NCBI GenBank assembly: GCA_021229015.1 | Contig: CM037783.1 | Span: 55,944,169 to 56,008,168 of the forward strand | Source: Solen grandis | Taxonomy: Eukaryota > Mollusca > Bivalvia > Adapedonta > Solenidae | DNA: 64,000 nt | Direction: 5' to 3' | Part shown: piece by piece, positions 1 to 11,152 of the stretch | How positions within the stretch are numbered: position 1 is the first letter of the stretch | How the letters are laid out: each line of letters starts with the position of its first letter | Program-made: the position numbers and the translations under genes | The notes under the pieces: model-generated | The model's input: only the letters and a program-made list of their open reading frames with translations | Database searches by the model: none | What the model was told of the DNA's origin: nothing

Positions 1-867
1 TTTAATGGTTCATTTTGTTTTTATGCTACTGTTAACATTTTAAAACATCAAAATATATGTAAACAAGAATCAAGACCAAAATTAAACAGTTTCTAATATC
101 TACATTAGCCAAGGCAAACAAAATACAAACATGGCTATGTTCTGTTTTTAATATTTCTACACAGTTCACATTCCTAATTTTAACAATTATATTGTAACGT
201 GTACATTGAAAGTTAGTCTAAAAAGAAATATCAAAGTTGTTTACCGTAAACGTTGTAAAAAAAAAGTCAAATTTTTACATGCACTTCATTCTGATATTCA
301 ACGTAAGTCGAATGTAAAAATAGTAACAATTAGAAAACTCCAGTATAACATGAGAACTATATACATAAATATTTTCTCCATTCAATATACAATGTAGTGA
401 TAATTTTCTACATAATATATATTAGATGACTATGAAAAATATATATCTCCAAAATGTATAAAACAATACTCGTAAAAACCGAAACAACCTTTGTGTAATC
501 ATTGTATAATCTCTAATTACAATAGGCATGTAAAATGCAGTCTGAAATTATTTTTTTTTTTGTAGAATTATGCATATATGGATGGACCTATGTTTTGCTT
601 CTTCACAGCACATTTCCTTCCTTTGTTAATAAGTATATAGTTAGGTATAAATAAGAGATTTGCACTGATAAATCATTTTGATGTAGTAATTGGACTTTAT
701 ACGCTGTTAAATGTTTAGAATCTGTTGGGTTGTTTTTTTTCTCAAAAAAAATACACAACACATATCTCTATATCACATTTTCATATCACATTTTGCAACA
801 CACCATATATTTCATACCATACATTCACATCATACATATCTTCATTTCTCCTCCACATAACCCATGT
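1..867. other. AT-rich sequence, nothing recognised
   Basis: No exon, motif or repeat recognised on either strand; only short AT-rich chance open frames. Downstream of the carbonic anhydrase. Confidence 0.5.
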
Positions 868-871
868 TTAT

Positions 872-1105
872 CCCTTTCCCTCATATAGACTCATTTTGAC
901 GCACTCAATAGGTATCACATAAAGCCTGATCTGCAGAAAACCACAGTTAAACCTTACCAAATTTAATTATATAGTCCTCATTCCCAGACCACTGAGGAGC
1001 AGCGAACAGCATAAAACCTGATCAGCCTGCGAGTTACTCGCAGGCTGATCTGGTTTTATGCTGTTCGCATAGGTCTTTTCATGGTGTCCTCTATGAGGGA
1101 AAGGG
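872..1105 (+). mobile_element. TTAA-flanked 234-bp MITE, copy 1
   Basis: Begins CCCTTTCCCTCATA and ends TATGAGGGAAAGGG; right flank TTAA, left flank mutated to TTAT. It carries the family's internal hairpin with arms GCGAACAGCATAAAACC and its complement around GCGAGTTACTCGC. TTAA target sites with CCCT termini are typical of piggyBac transposons, so this is probably a non-autonomous piggyBac-type element; no transposase is in the window. It lies 250 bases past the carbonic anhydrase stop codon. Confidence 0.88.
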
Positions 1106-1269
1106 TTAAATCATATTTCTGTATCACACATTTTCACTTCACACATTCCCTTGACCCATTTACATCCCCATACCACATTTCCATATACATATTACATAAT
1201 AATATTATCACATAGTCAAAATAAATTTTACTATATTTTACACTGTAATTCCTTATAATACTGTAGTCT

Positions 1270-1275
1270 TTTATT
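1270..1275 (-). terminator. candidate polyadenylation signal of the carbonic anhydrase
   Basis: AATAAA on the minus strand about 84 bases after the stop codon, followed by a T-rich plus-strand tract. Placement fits a short 3' UTR. Other AATAAA words are common in this AT-rich DNA. Confidence 0.45.
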
Positions 1276-1358
1276 TACAGGAAAGTCTCTTTTTTTCTTT
1301 TTCTTTTTAGCAAGAAGATAATTTAACACCGTAATTGTCAGTAGCCAAACTCTATAAT

Positions 1359-1496
1359 TTACATCCGTACTTCTGATGGAGTTTGGTTAAACGATACCCT
1401 GACTTTCCTGTCCCCGAGGGGAATAGGGGGCCGGAAGTTATCCACAATACATTTTCCACCAGCTTCTGCATCCACTAGATTCCTCAAGGCTGCAAG
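1359..1496 (-). CDS. carbonic anhydrase exon G, C-terminus and stop
   Basis: Acceptor CCTTTCAG, 138 bp, 45 codons and TAA. It encodes residues 258-302: [15 protein letters not shown] (family NFRP-Q-L region) and a short tail ending VRM. There is no hydrophobic stretch, so no GPI-anchor or membrane segment is visible at the C-terminus. Confidence 0.93.
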   Translation of the reverse strand, partial: LAALRNLVDAEAGGKCIVDNFRPPIPLGDRKVRVSFNQTPSEVRM

Positions 1497-4400
1497 CTGA
1501 AAGGGATAGACATAGGACCGGTTCTAGAACAGTCAACTTTGATGACAGATAAAAAAACAACAACAACAACATATGTTGGTATGGCATTAAGTGAATACTC
1601 CCACCTAGCAGAAATTTTCTTAGTTCAAGGGCTTAAACTCTGATAAAGATATGCACAGGGGAGTAACTTATCCTAGTACAGATACATACCAAATATCATC
1701 ATGGTATCTTAATGCATGAAACAAGAGCATTATAGTAGAATTGATGGATGCTCCTCAAATAAGCACAAGTCCTAAAAGGACTAATTTTAATTATTTATTA
1801 CCCACATTTCTATGTAAAATTTTAAAAAATGCATTATAAAAGAGAGGTAATTAACACACACACACACACACACAAAGAGGGCCATCGTGGCCCTAGAATG
1901 CTCAAAGTACCATTAGCTTTATTAAATATTTCAGGTCACTTGATTTTATTTTTACCTTGAGGTCATGATAAGTGTAAAACAGAATTCAAATATGTGCATT
2001 GGCTTCTTTTTTTTTAAGTAATGTTCAAGAGATTCATAATTAAGAAAATGAAATAAAGGGAAATAATTCATCCATAGGAACAAGTTTTTGTAAGCTGCTC
2101 TTCTTTTGTAATGTAAACTAATTCCGTTGAAAGGTTAATAGAATATAATAAGGGGAGATAATTCATTACTGAGGCCTGGTAGTATTACGATTCTAAAAAC
2201 TGCCTTTGTTTATACCTTCTACCAAAAGTTGTTATCCAGATAAATATAAAAGGAGGAAATAAAAAATGGGTCGGATATAGTTAAAGAGGACAATTTGACA
2301 GATCTTGATTCCCATCCAAAAGTTATGTACACACCAGCGTCGGACACCCACAAACGCTCATTATTTTACTTCATTCAGATGCAACTGGCAGTCGCAGGTA
2401 TCCAACGCTGTCTTTGCAATTAGGATTCTTAAACATGTATATTAATAATACAGTGGCTTCTGGCTTTTACTGGATAGTGATATAATGGTTTGACAACAGA
2501 GCCTACAAAGATTATGGTAATGACATCCCCGTTGGACTGCACTGCATAGACAACCGTCACAACGTACCTGGACAGGTGAGTACTGGACAGGCTGGCTAAG
2601 CACGATCCACTGGACACTCTCGTAACATGGGGGCGTGGTCAAGGAGCCACGGTAGGTGTAGAAGTCCTTTGTGTTGGCTGCAGAAATAATCAATTATGCA
2701 TTGTTCAGGTACCATACAAGTCATATCAACGTTTATTTGGCATATGGAATCGCTGACATTTTTACACTGTCTATAATTGAATAATAAATAGCACCAGTTC
2801 ACAGGTCTGATCATATATTGGAATTATAAGGAATGTGGTTGGCGTCTTAACCCTTTCCCTCATATAGACTCATTTCGACGAAATCAATAGGTACCACACA
2901 AAGCCTGATCTGCAGAAAACCACAGTTAAACCTTACCAAATTTAATTACAAAATCCTCATTTCCAGACCACTGAGGAGCAGCAAACAGCATAAAACCTGA
3001 CCAGCCTGCGAGTTACTCGCAGGCTGATCTGGTTTTATGCTGTTTGCATAGGTCTTTTCATGGTATCCTCTATGAGGGAAAGGGTTAACTAGATTGAAAT
3101 AAACATCATTCCATTTCTTACTGGGTATTCTTGTCTACATAGGTATAACACTATTGATAGCAGGTAGTTCGGATTCACGGTTTCCAGGGTGCCAGAAATT
3201 CTGATCTGACACCTGTCTGTTCCAGGTAGCTCACCAAACGTGTCTTTTTGACCCAAAGATAATCTAGTCAATGCATCACATTCCAACAAAGAAACAGTTA
3301 AATGTGTTCTCTCAAATTGATAGCTCATTTTGCTATAGATATCTGAAAAGTTTAATATGTACAAGAAAAAAAAGCATGAGAAGATCTGGAAAGGATGGTC
3401 CTTCCAGCTTAGCGCTTCCTGTCCATCTCGAATACACATGATTAATATGTATTGAACACGTGTATGAGTGACACGCAAAATAGATCATCTCAACAATTTA
3501 ACGGTAACTTTTTCCTACACCTGATTCAGCCATTTAAATAATTATTTGTGAATATGGTTACAAGTAATCTGACTTCCGCAACGGGCTTTACCTATCTCCG
3601 GAGATATAGAGAAACGCTGATAACGTCAAAAGTGCCGTTATCACAGAGCACCATGCTTGCTCGTTTACGCTGACATCACCAGCCTCCACCCCACCCAAAC
3701 TGTTTAACGGTTAAACCAGAGACTTATACACAGAGATTGGCAGCTTTCCGAAATAACGCGCTTTATCGCGTGCCTCGAGAGTTAACGAGAGCCCGCCCAC
3801 CTCTACTGATTTTATAGCTTTGTTGAGTTTAGATGAAGGAAAGAAGAAGGCGAATGTATGATTTGAGTACTTGTGTAGAGAGAGGTCGGGGGGGGGGTGA
3901 CTGTAACTGGTCCCATATGACTAAGCACGGCATCAGAAAACGTCGAGATACAAGACAGCCTCGTGTACATGCAGGATTAACCCGTGATTTTTGCTGGTAA
4001 GGGATTTTGACGTGTTAGTAACACAAATCTTCAAAGGCAAACACGTGGAATGCTTGCTTTAATCTCCACTGGAACTAAGGTACCAATAAGCTGCCAATCT
4101 CTGTTTATAAGTCTCTGGCAATCTCTATTTATAAGTCTCTGGCAATCTCTGTTTATAAGTCTCTGGTTAAACTAAAAAAAAATATGGCCTTCTCATCAAT
4201 ACGTTTTTGGAGTTTTTGGTCCCGAGATTAACAGGGGACCAGATGTAGTGGACGTGCGCCAGACTGATCAGTATTTTATTTGAAAAAAAAAAGTCGTCTT
4301 CTAATCAATCCCCCATCACATGCATATATGTTTTATACCACATAACCGAGATACCTGGTGAGTCAGACAAAAATATCAGGTCAGTCTCTCCAAGCCTCGT

Positions 4401-4809
4401 CAGGCCATAGTTTGGTATCCACGTCAAGACCTGAGTCTACCAATTACATTTTATAGCGAGACTGGTCGAAGTAGTAACGACCTTGAATCGCAAGATCGTG
4501 TCCAACTAAACTTAACTACTCGTCTATTTGCTCAGGGTCTCTTTTTTTTTAAACTGCTTTGTAACATGGAATGAAAAAAGAACACTTATTTATGAAGAAA
4601 AGTTCTATGAAGTTTTTCAATGCCATACACCAATAATCTTTATCCGAATGTTTCAACAATGTGGAAAACAGAAAAGAATATAACGCTAGCTTGTTTCCCA
4701 TATTAGCTTAATAGAAATCTGTCGATTGTGTAGGGCCTACTTATCTTTTACAGGAATTCGATTATAAGTCAAAAGTGTTCAGGAAGGAGATGACGTACAA
4801 CGAGTTTAA

Positions 4810-4845
<36 letters not shown>

Positions 4846-7800
4846 TCTTCAAGTAATATCAATCACAATATGTACAAGGAGATAGGCAGCTGGACGTCTG
4901 AAGCGATTAAGAATTACAGCTTTACATATTTTGTAGGAGAAGGGCTTAATCAAAGTTGTAGGACCTTGTTGCCCAACCCCATGTCTGTAACATTCAGCTG
5001 AGTAAAATATGTTTAAAGTGAAGTAAGAATTACAGTGAGTAAACCAGCATTTTATAAGTCTATCAATGCTGGCAGCTACATTTTACAAATTTTTCAGACA
5101 CGAGAGACGTTTTTCTTCATTATACAAAATCCACCTAAAAAGCTTTTTCAAAAGTTACTGCATTCTGATTAAAAATCATTAATCATTTTGTCTTGAAGAA
5201 ACGCTTCCGAGTCATATGATACAAGTTAGGATTCCCACGATGAGGGCCATAGAAGCCCTGGATTGCTTACCTGAGTATAGGGTTACCCAAGGAACATCTG
5301 TACTAAAACATTTTGAAATCTGGTTGGTTAGTAGTTTTGAAGGAGATGATTTTTAAAGTTTTCATGCTTTTTTTTTCTTTCCGCTGCCATGGCAACCTGA
5401 GTTCTACATAGATCAAGTGTATTTCAGCAACTTTTGTGATGGTTCACCCAAGGATTATCCCTGCCAAGTTTAATCAAATTCTGTCCAACGATTTCAAAGA
5501 AGATGTTTAAAGTTTTCACCATATACATTTAAGGCAAATTAGCCCGCCCCTGGCGACCATGTTTTTTGAACGGATCACTGGAATAATTTTAGCAATCGTG
5601 GTAGAGTGTTACCCAAGGAACATGTTAAAATCTGGCCAATAGTTTTGAAGGAGATGATCTTTAAAGTTTTCATATTTTTTCTTTCCGTTGCCATGGCAAC
5701 CAGAGTTCTACATGGATCAGGTTTATTTTAGCAACTTTTGTGCGCACAACGACGGAGCAGGGTAATCACATTGTGCTCAGGTGAGCTAAAAAAACAACAA
5801 CAAAACAAACGTTAGGTTTCAGTTAAAAAGACAATTGATTAAACCATTTGTACATGTATTCCAGTATATTTAGTTTTATGACGAAAACAGACTAAGTAAA
5901 GAAAGAGCGATGTTTTTTGTCAGTTTATAAAAATGTGCAAAAAGAGTTCTGTAGTGTTTTTCATTAAGGGACATAACTCTTCTGTGACTTTCCGAGCTGC
6001 TCTGACTCAACCAGTTTTGGTTATCTGTGCGACACAAACTATTGTGACGGACGAAATGGCGGACACGGCTAAATCCTAGAAATATGTATACAGCATATAC
6101 ATCATAAAGTGAACTTACACGGCAGTAGACAAGTGGGGTTGAAGGACTTCAGAACTTTGCAACACTGCCCCTTGTGTTTAACACTGCGGGCGGTGTCTGC
6201 GAGATCTCGGAATCCGGGGTGTTCCTCTCCTGTCTGAAATACAGTGCAAACATAACTGTAACCTTCTGGTCTAAGACTTCAAAACACCTTTTGTCGTTTT
6301 AGTTATTTTCTTAGCTGAAATTACTTCAATGTTCTTTCATTTAATAGATCTTCTCATGCAGATCTTTGGCCAGTTCTTTGAATCAATTTTTTAGCGATTG
6401 TCTACGCAAAATTTCGATTTTAAAGCCAAAATTAAGGACGGTTTAATATCAGGAGTAATGCCGGTTTTTAAAGCATTTTAGTCTGAAAGAATAAACTTAG
6501 ATACGGCTTTGATCCACAAATGCCTTTTCAGTGCGAGGTGTATCAAGGGTAAATTTTATATGCATGTAGTATGATTTATATGAAATTATAATATTAAACA
6601 CAATACGTTGTTAAATTATTGCTATTTGTGTGTCTTTAACATGTCAATTATCTTTATGTATGGATAAACAGTGTGTGTGTGCGTGCGTGCGCACACATTT
6701 GCCTGTATTATTGAGAAATGGACGGTTTATACATTACCTCAATGAAAATTCCAAGCACAGCGAGGCCATCGGGCTTATCTACAGCTTCGGCAAATGAACT
6801 ATATTTCGTGCTGTTCCAATGTACAAGATGCAGCTGCAATATATTTATTTCAATAGTTGACTTTGTTTTGATTTAATGTAAATGCACGAGTATTTAAACG
6901 CTGGATTAAAATATTTTGTCATCTGTGACTGAAAAAAGCAAGAATATATTTCTTATTTAGTCTAATACTTTGTAAACCTAATTTTCAAAACATGCGGATC
7001 CCTCTCAGTAGTGCGGATCCCTCTCAATAGCGCGGATCCCTCTCAATGGCCGAGTCCCACGATTATGTCCACATACTTAAGTTATTCTCCACATAACTCT
7101 CAGGTTATCGCGTACATGTATGTGTGGAGTGTTTTAAATGTCTGCTGATGGACATACCTCGGCTGCAAACGTCCGTCCGTCCACTGTATGCTCGGAACCA
7201 TGATCGTCACATGACCCCCAGTGAAGATGGAATTGCTCCAGTCTATAGGTGTCCTTCAGAGGACCGCCTTGGATTTCTGAGAATAAATTGTTTTGTTGCC
7301 ATTGTAGTTTTAAAGCCTAAGTTACATAACTAACGTGCACTTTCAAACTCACAAATAATAATAAGAAAAAAAATGCGAGTGTGAATTACACAGTCGGTGT
7401 AAAACAGTACCTTAAAAGAACGACTGGTAATGTAAACACATTCCAAATGGCTATATACGAAAGTCAAATTAGAGATTTTCTTTTCGGACTTCTAAAAACG
7501 ACAGTGCTGGTTACTCGGAATAGGAAACTGTTAACAAGTTAGGGTTAACTGTGTTTGTTATAAACATCTAGTAGTGTAAGTATACGCCCGGTAATAGGGA
7601 GGCCACTGATGCATTTCCCAGTCACGAAAAACTAATATCGGCATAATGCTATTGGTATATCGCTATCGACTGGTTGGCCCATTGTTAAGATAATGTGACC
7701 GGTAGTGGTATCAAGCCATTTGTCTACGACGTAATAAGGCAATGAGGCAGCACAGTATCTGCCATATGTAAACAAAAAGTCCAAAAAATGACTGAAATAC

Positions 7801-8352
7801 TGTCTGTGGGATATAAATACATTCAAAGAAATCTTAAGAGCCTACCTGATTTCTTAGATACGTTGATTTTGAAGCTCTCCCCCGTGTTGACTGCCTCGAA
7901 CGTCTCCTCCTCCTGGTATGTGATCTTTAGAGGAACCGCGGCGATGTAGTAGTCGTATACCGCATCCTTGGTTGCTATGTCAACTGGAGACTGGTTACTT
8001 CCGGCAGCATCCGGATAGCTCACCGCCCAGGTGTGTGGACCTAGAATATTGAAAGTTGTGAAAATTAACAAATTAATGTTAAATAACATACAACAAAAAA
8101 AAAAATAGATAAAAATGTATTTGAGGGAACTACTTAGAACCCATAGATAAACTACTAAAATCAAAACCAGTCTTCATATCAGATTTCCTTAGAATAACAA
8201 CTGAGTTCTTGCTTACCATTTTCGGGTCCGTAACCCCACGTTGCTGGCATTTCCGGTTTTTGATGTTCCTGTGCGCTACTCACTGGTTCGAGAGAAATGA
8301 GGACGTTGTCGTCTGCGGCCGCAATGGTTGAGTTAGAACAGGCGTAGTTTCT
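1359..8352 (-). CDS. alpha-carbonic anhydrase, seven exons, 5' end missing
   Basis: Zinc enzyme that interconverts CO2 and bicarbonate; in molluscs such enzymes serve acid-base balance and shell formation. Seven minus-strand exons (8352-8217, 8040-7846, 7276-7158, 6833-6738, 6233-6119, 2677-2568, 1496-1359) each have AG/GT borders and join in compatible phases to give 302 residues ending in TAA. Motifs in order: WGYGPENG (39-46), NQSPVDI (61-67), QFHLHWG (125-131), GSEHTVDG (137-144), ELHLVHW (150-156), SLTTPP (232-237), NFRPP near the C-terminus. Zinc ligands are His127, His129 and His152; Glu139 and Thr234 are the gatekeepers. The position of the proton-shuttle His64 of human CA II is Glu100. 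An N-glycosylation site (Asn7-Ser-Thr) and extra cysteines suggest secretion, but the signal-peptide exon beyond 8352 was not found. Family certain; paralogue unknown. Confidence 0.95.
1854..1874. repeat. (AC)n microsatellite and fragment of a GGGCCA-type dispersed repeat
   Basis: Alternating AC, directly followed by AGAGGGCCATCGTGGCCCT. That block also opens the repeats at 5240, 12353 and 32197, so the stretch after the microsatellite is a fragment of the same family. Confidence 0.7.
2568..2677 (-). CDS. carbonic anhydrase exon F (TTPP loop)
   Basis: Acceptor TTCTGCAG, donor CAG|GTACGT, 110 bp. It encodes residues 221-257 with [14 protein letters not shown] and ESVQWIVL. Thr234 corresponds to Thr199 of CA II, which orients the zinc-bound water. 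The preceding intron of about 3.4 kb holds a MITE, a TIR element and a SINE-like repeat. Confidence 0.96.
2851..3084 (+). mobile_element. TTAA-flanked 234-bp MITE, copy 2 (in carbonic anhydrase intron)
   Basis: Perfect TTAA on both sides, termini CCCTTTCCCTCATA and its complement, with the internal hairpin intact. It sits in the intron between exons E and F, 170 bases from the exon F acceptor. Confidence 0.9.
3711..4170. mobile_element. 460-bp element with terminal inverted repeats, right end in triplicate
   Basis: The left end has ACCAGAGACTTATA followed by CAGAGATTGGCAGCTT. The right end has its complement, and the 23-24-bp unit CAATCTCTGTTTATAAGTCT plus CTGG is repeated three times there. 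The interior has a short homopurine stretch and no open frame. It looks like a non-autonomous DNA transposon; target duplication is not clear. Confidence 0.6.
4812..4843. repeat. (GT)n microsatellite
   Basis: About 16 GT units. The surrounding 4171-5230 holds nothing else recognised; it lies inside the carbonic anhydrase intron between exons E and F. Confidence 0.9.
5235..5790 (+). repeat. SINE-like dispersed repeat with internal duplication
   Basis: Opens GAGGGCCATAGAAGCCCT and ends TGTGCTCAGGTGAGCTAA, the same ends as the repeats at 32.2-32.96 kb. Inside, a roughly 150-bp block (ACCCAAGGAACAT to GCAACTTTTG, containing GCCATGGCAACC) occurs twice. Non-coding. Lies in the intron between exons E and F. 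Confidence 0.7.
6119..6233 (-). CDS. carbonic anhydrase exon E
   Basis: Acceptor ATTTCAG, donor T|GTAAGT, 115 bp. It encodes residues 183-220, including HPGF, VKHKG and FNPTCLLP, matching the family pattern before the TTPP loop. It leaves one base, which joins CC of the next exon to form Ser. Four lysines and three cysteines lie in [15 protein letters not shown]. Confidence 0.93.
6738..6833 (-). CDS. carbonic anhydrase exon D (zinc ligand 3)
   Basis: Acceptor ATTGCAG, donor GAG|GTAATG, 96 bp, phase 0 on both sides. It encodes residues 151-182, starting LHLVHWN, whose first His is the third zinc ligand, and ending VLGIFIE, a conserved core strand of the family. Confidence 0.95.
6995..7048. 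repeat. three tandem 18-bp units
   Basis: GCGGATCCCTCTCAATAG is repeated three times with single changes, in the intron between carbonic anhydrase exons C and D. Confidence 0.8.
7158..7276 (-). CDS. carbonic anhydrase exon C (zinc ligands 1 and 2)
   Basis: Acceptor TTCTCAG, donor GAG|GTATGT, 119 bp. It encodes residues 111-150: IQGGPL, then [10 protein letters not shown] with two zinc-binding histidines, then GSEHTVDG with the conserved Glu. Spacing matches human CA II residue for residue through this stretch. It ends on a complete codon. Confidence 0.95.
7846..8040 (-). CDS. carbonic anhydrase exon B
   Basis: Acceptor ATTCTAG, donor CAG|GTAGGC, 195 bp, entering with two bases of a codon and leaving with one. 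It encodes residues 46-110 with HTWAVSYP and NQSPVDI. It also carries NTGESF, which aligns with the NNGHAF stretch of vertebrate CA II, so Glu stands where the proton-shuttle His64 is usual. Confidence 0.93.
8217..8352 (-). CDS. carbonic anhydrase exon A (most N-terminal seen)
   Basis: Acceptor TTTACAG precedes the exon and donor G|GTAAGC follows it. It opens in phase 0 and ends with the first base of a Gly codon. It encodes residues 1-45, including NST (possible N-glycan) and the WGYGPEN motif that opens the alpha-CA fold. About 38 residues precede the Trp, so an upstream exon with a start codon and signal peptide is expected. Confidence 0.88.
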
Positions 8353-9104
8353 CTGTAAATACACCAGCAAACACCTAAATACACTTGTTAACACGTGCAA
8401 ACATTACTCACATATCCGGTTTTATATCACATACTCGTTGTATTAAGGTCACACTTTTTTGTGAAACGTGCAGGTTTTTCTTATGTTTACAGCTTGCTAA
8501 GCGGTCTTTTTTAAGCATCATACATAAAACAGGATTAACTGCAGTATTAGATTATTGTGGGTTTGTGATACATGAACAAGAATTGTTCTTGAAATTACCA
8601 TGCTCAAAGTACAAGTCGTGAAGCAGGAGCAGTCGTGAAGGATTAGTTTTTTTCCCTAATCGACGCAAAAATGAATAAACCTTAACATATTTTCTTGCGG
8701 AAAAAAATAATGAAAAAGTACAACTTTCAGGAAGGCTAAAAGATGATTTTCCTAAACAATACCTTTATCAACTACAATGACGGGGAATATTGCATATTGT
8801 CAACCAGGGCGGCAAAAAGGGCTTGTCTATCATTCAACTTTAAAATGGTTGTTAAAACTACCAGCTCACAGCAGTTGTCAATTGGTATAAAATTAATATA
8901 CGTCAGTGTAAAGTGGGAGAGACAACACGCAGCATAGTGCAATAAACCTGGCAGGACATTTATAGTTTTTACGGAAGTTTTATGAACTACCGCCAATCCG
9001 GGCGATGGTTGACATTTCAATTACAACATCTGACTGTTAACAATAGCGAGAATATCAGTGCCCTCTCTATATTTAAACGACCTTTTGAACTATCTGAAAC
9101 CAGT

Positions 9105-9330
9105 AATCCGCAGGCTGATCACGTTCATGCTGTTTACATAGGCGGTCCAGGTGGTTGGGTGGTTACAGCCTATGTCCCGTAACCGGGAAGCTGTCGGATC
9201 GATTCCAGGTTCAGGCATACCAACGACCTTACTATTGTACTAGTATATCGTCCTTGTGTTTGTCGCTCAGCACAAATATAGGTGTCTGGGAGTAATATCT
9301 TGTCAATTCTTATTGAGATATTTGCAAACT
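9105..9330 (+). repeat. MITE remnant followed by tRNA-headed SINE
   Basis: 9106-9142 matches half of the TTAA MITE hairpin (CCGCAGGCTGATCA, ATGCTGTTTACATAGG). From 9141 a tRNA-like head follows: A-box-like GGTGGTTGGGTGGTTA and B-box-like GGATCGATTCC. The rest resembles the SINE at 10919. Confidence 0.5.
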
Positions 9331-9544
9331 AATCCGACTGTATACGGATGCCCTTAATGTGAAAAAGGGTTACATTTTATAACATTTTCAGAAAGAACTT
9401 GATTCCAGTCTGATCTAGCTTTTCAATGGCCAAACATGATGTAGAAACCATAGCAGACCTCATTTCCTTTCGTTCTTTTTTTCCTAGTTGCATGTTACGG
9501 GTCTTAAGAGTTCGGGTGGACATTTATGAAACGTAAACAATATG

Positions 9545-9780
9545 AAATCAATCCTGATACATGTACTATAAAATCATTAATTTTCGACGACATTAAATTT
9601 CGTTTATGTGCCTAAGGGAATTTCATGAGTACGTTTATTCTATGTTCTAGAAAACATGAAGTCTATATAAGAGACAGGTTTTCGTGGGGACTAATAATCA
9701 TGGATATAACCCTCCACGAAATCGACGAAAATTAGTGTCCCACATAAGTTAATGATGTTACTGTAACAACACCCCTGTCG
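9545..9780. repeat. possible short inverted-repeat element
   Basis: The ends read TACTATAAAATCATTAATTTTCG on the left and, complemented from the right, a similar AGTAACATCATTAACTT. The inner parts carry ATTTTCG and CGAAAAT words in opposite orientation. Likely a decayed MITE. Confidence 0.35.
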
Positions 9781-10059
9781 GAAACTAGGTTATCGCGTAA
9801 ATATTGTCAAATTATTTGCATTATTTACCACTGACTGCATCTGAATCGTGATATTTTTGTTGTTTATAATAACGTTGATAACTTAATGTAACTGTTTACT
9901 TTGCCTCTCATTTGAGGGCATGACGGGACAGGTGCTAGTGACCTTGCACGGATCATGCATTGTGTCTGTGTCTTTTTAATTCTTAGTGATATTTATTTAA
10001 TTTCCGTGCCAATGTTTGTGCTTAAGCAACTGACCTAATATTGAAGCAATCCAATGAAA

Positions 10060-10610
10060 CACATAGAATTTGTAGCAGGTTAATCAAAAGGAAAACCCTG
10101 TCCAGTCGCCGTTTTTGGTTTGTTTGTTTTTTTTGTTTTTTTCAAAAGTAGGTCAGAGGTCAAGCAATCCAATGAAGGACTTTAAGAAAACCAAAAGGTA
10201 AACCTGTCCAGGCGCCGCTTTTTTACTTCAAAAGTAGGTCAAAGTCAAGCAGACATTGAAGGACATAGAAGTTATAGCAGATTTAAACAAGTAAGTGGCG
10301 TTGCACGCAACACATGAGTCCCCAACGGGTGAGGTGCATAATTTTTCCGTTACCATAGCAACCAGATTTTTGGTCCGAGAAATAAACAAAGTAACGTGCA
10401 GAATCTCCATACTGCCCAGTATCCATCTACATCTATTCATATACCAATTTTCATAATATTGTCGTAAACGGTTTTTAAGTTATCGCGGGATCCAGGTTTC
10501 CGAAAACCCGGAAGGACAGACAGACGGAGGGCAAACCGGTAGGGGACTAAAACGGTCAACCTGGTCTGACGACTGACGTCGCCTGACCGGACATTATCAT
10601 GGTCATATTC
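10060..10610. repeat. dispersed repeat with partial internal duplication
   Basis: A block around CCAGTCGCCG, AAAAGTAGGTCA and GGTCAAGCAATCCAATGAAGG is repeated twice in degraded form. A GC-richer tail with GACAGACAGACGGAGGG follows. No coding frame. It has the style of known bivalve dispersed repeats but I cannot name the family. Confidence 0.45.
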
Positions 10611-10918
10611 ACGGAACTAAATTTTGGTATGAATTTACAAATTTTACTTTTTTTCTTAAATGTTTACCTCTTAAATTAAACAGCTTATTTTAAGAAGTTA
10701 TACTATTATAAGCATTTTTATCAATATTTATAGAAATGATTGAGTTGATTGAAAGTTCTTCCATGTTTATTTATCGGTGTAAAAAACAAACTCAGCTTAA
10801 ACTTTAGTTCTTTAGTTCTTTAGTTCGTATTAATTGTCTTAAATAGATATACGAATGCATATGTTTACAGTATGCTTCGCCATTTTAAACAGTATCATTA
10901 AGCACTCAATTTAAAACT

Positions 10919-11152
10919 GGTCCCTCTGACAGGGTGGTTATGTCGTCCACCCCGTAACACGGAGGTCGTGGGTTCGATCTGCGGCCGCGACATAATAGTA
11001 CCAGTCGTCAAAACTAGTATTGGTATATCTTCCCTGTGGTTTGCGCTCAGTTCGAAGAATGGATCGTCAATGTGACAAGGTGTATCAAATCACTGGTCTG
11101 TGACTTGAAATGAACGAAATAATTTCGGTTGGACGTTAAACATAAGCAAACA
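10919..11152 (+). mobile_element. tRNA-headed SINE
   Basis: The head reads GGTCCCTCTGACAGGGTGG and contains a B-box-like GTGGGTTCGATC. The body ends GGTTGGACGTTAAACATAAGC, an ending shared with the copy near 20200. RNA polymerase III type boxes mark it as tRNA-derived. Confidence 0.65.

Noticed and set aside
3089..3478. 129-codon minus-strand frame between carbonic anhydrase exons
   Set aside because: No carbonic anhydrase motif. Exons E and F already join in phase (T|CC) with continuous homology, leaving no room for another exon.
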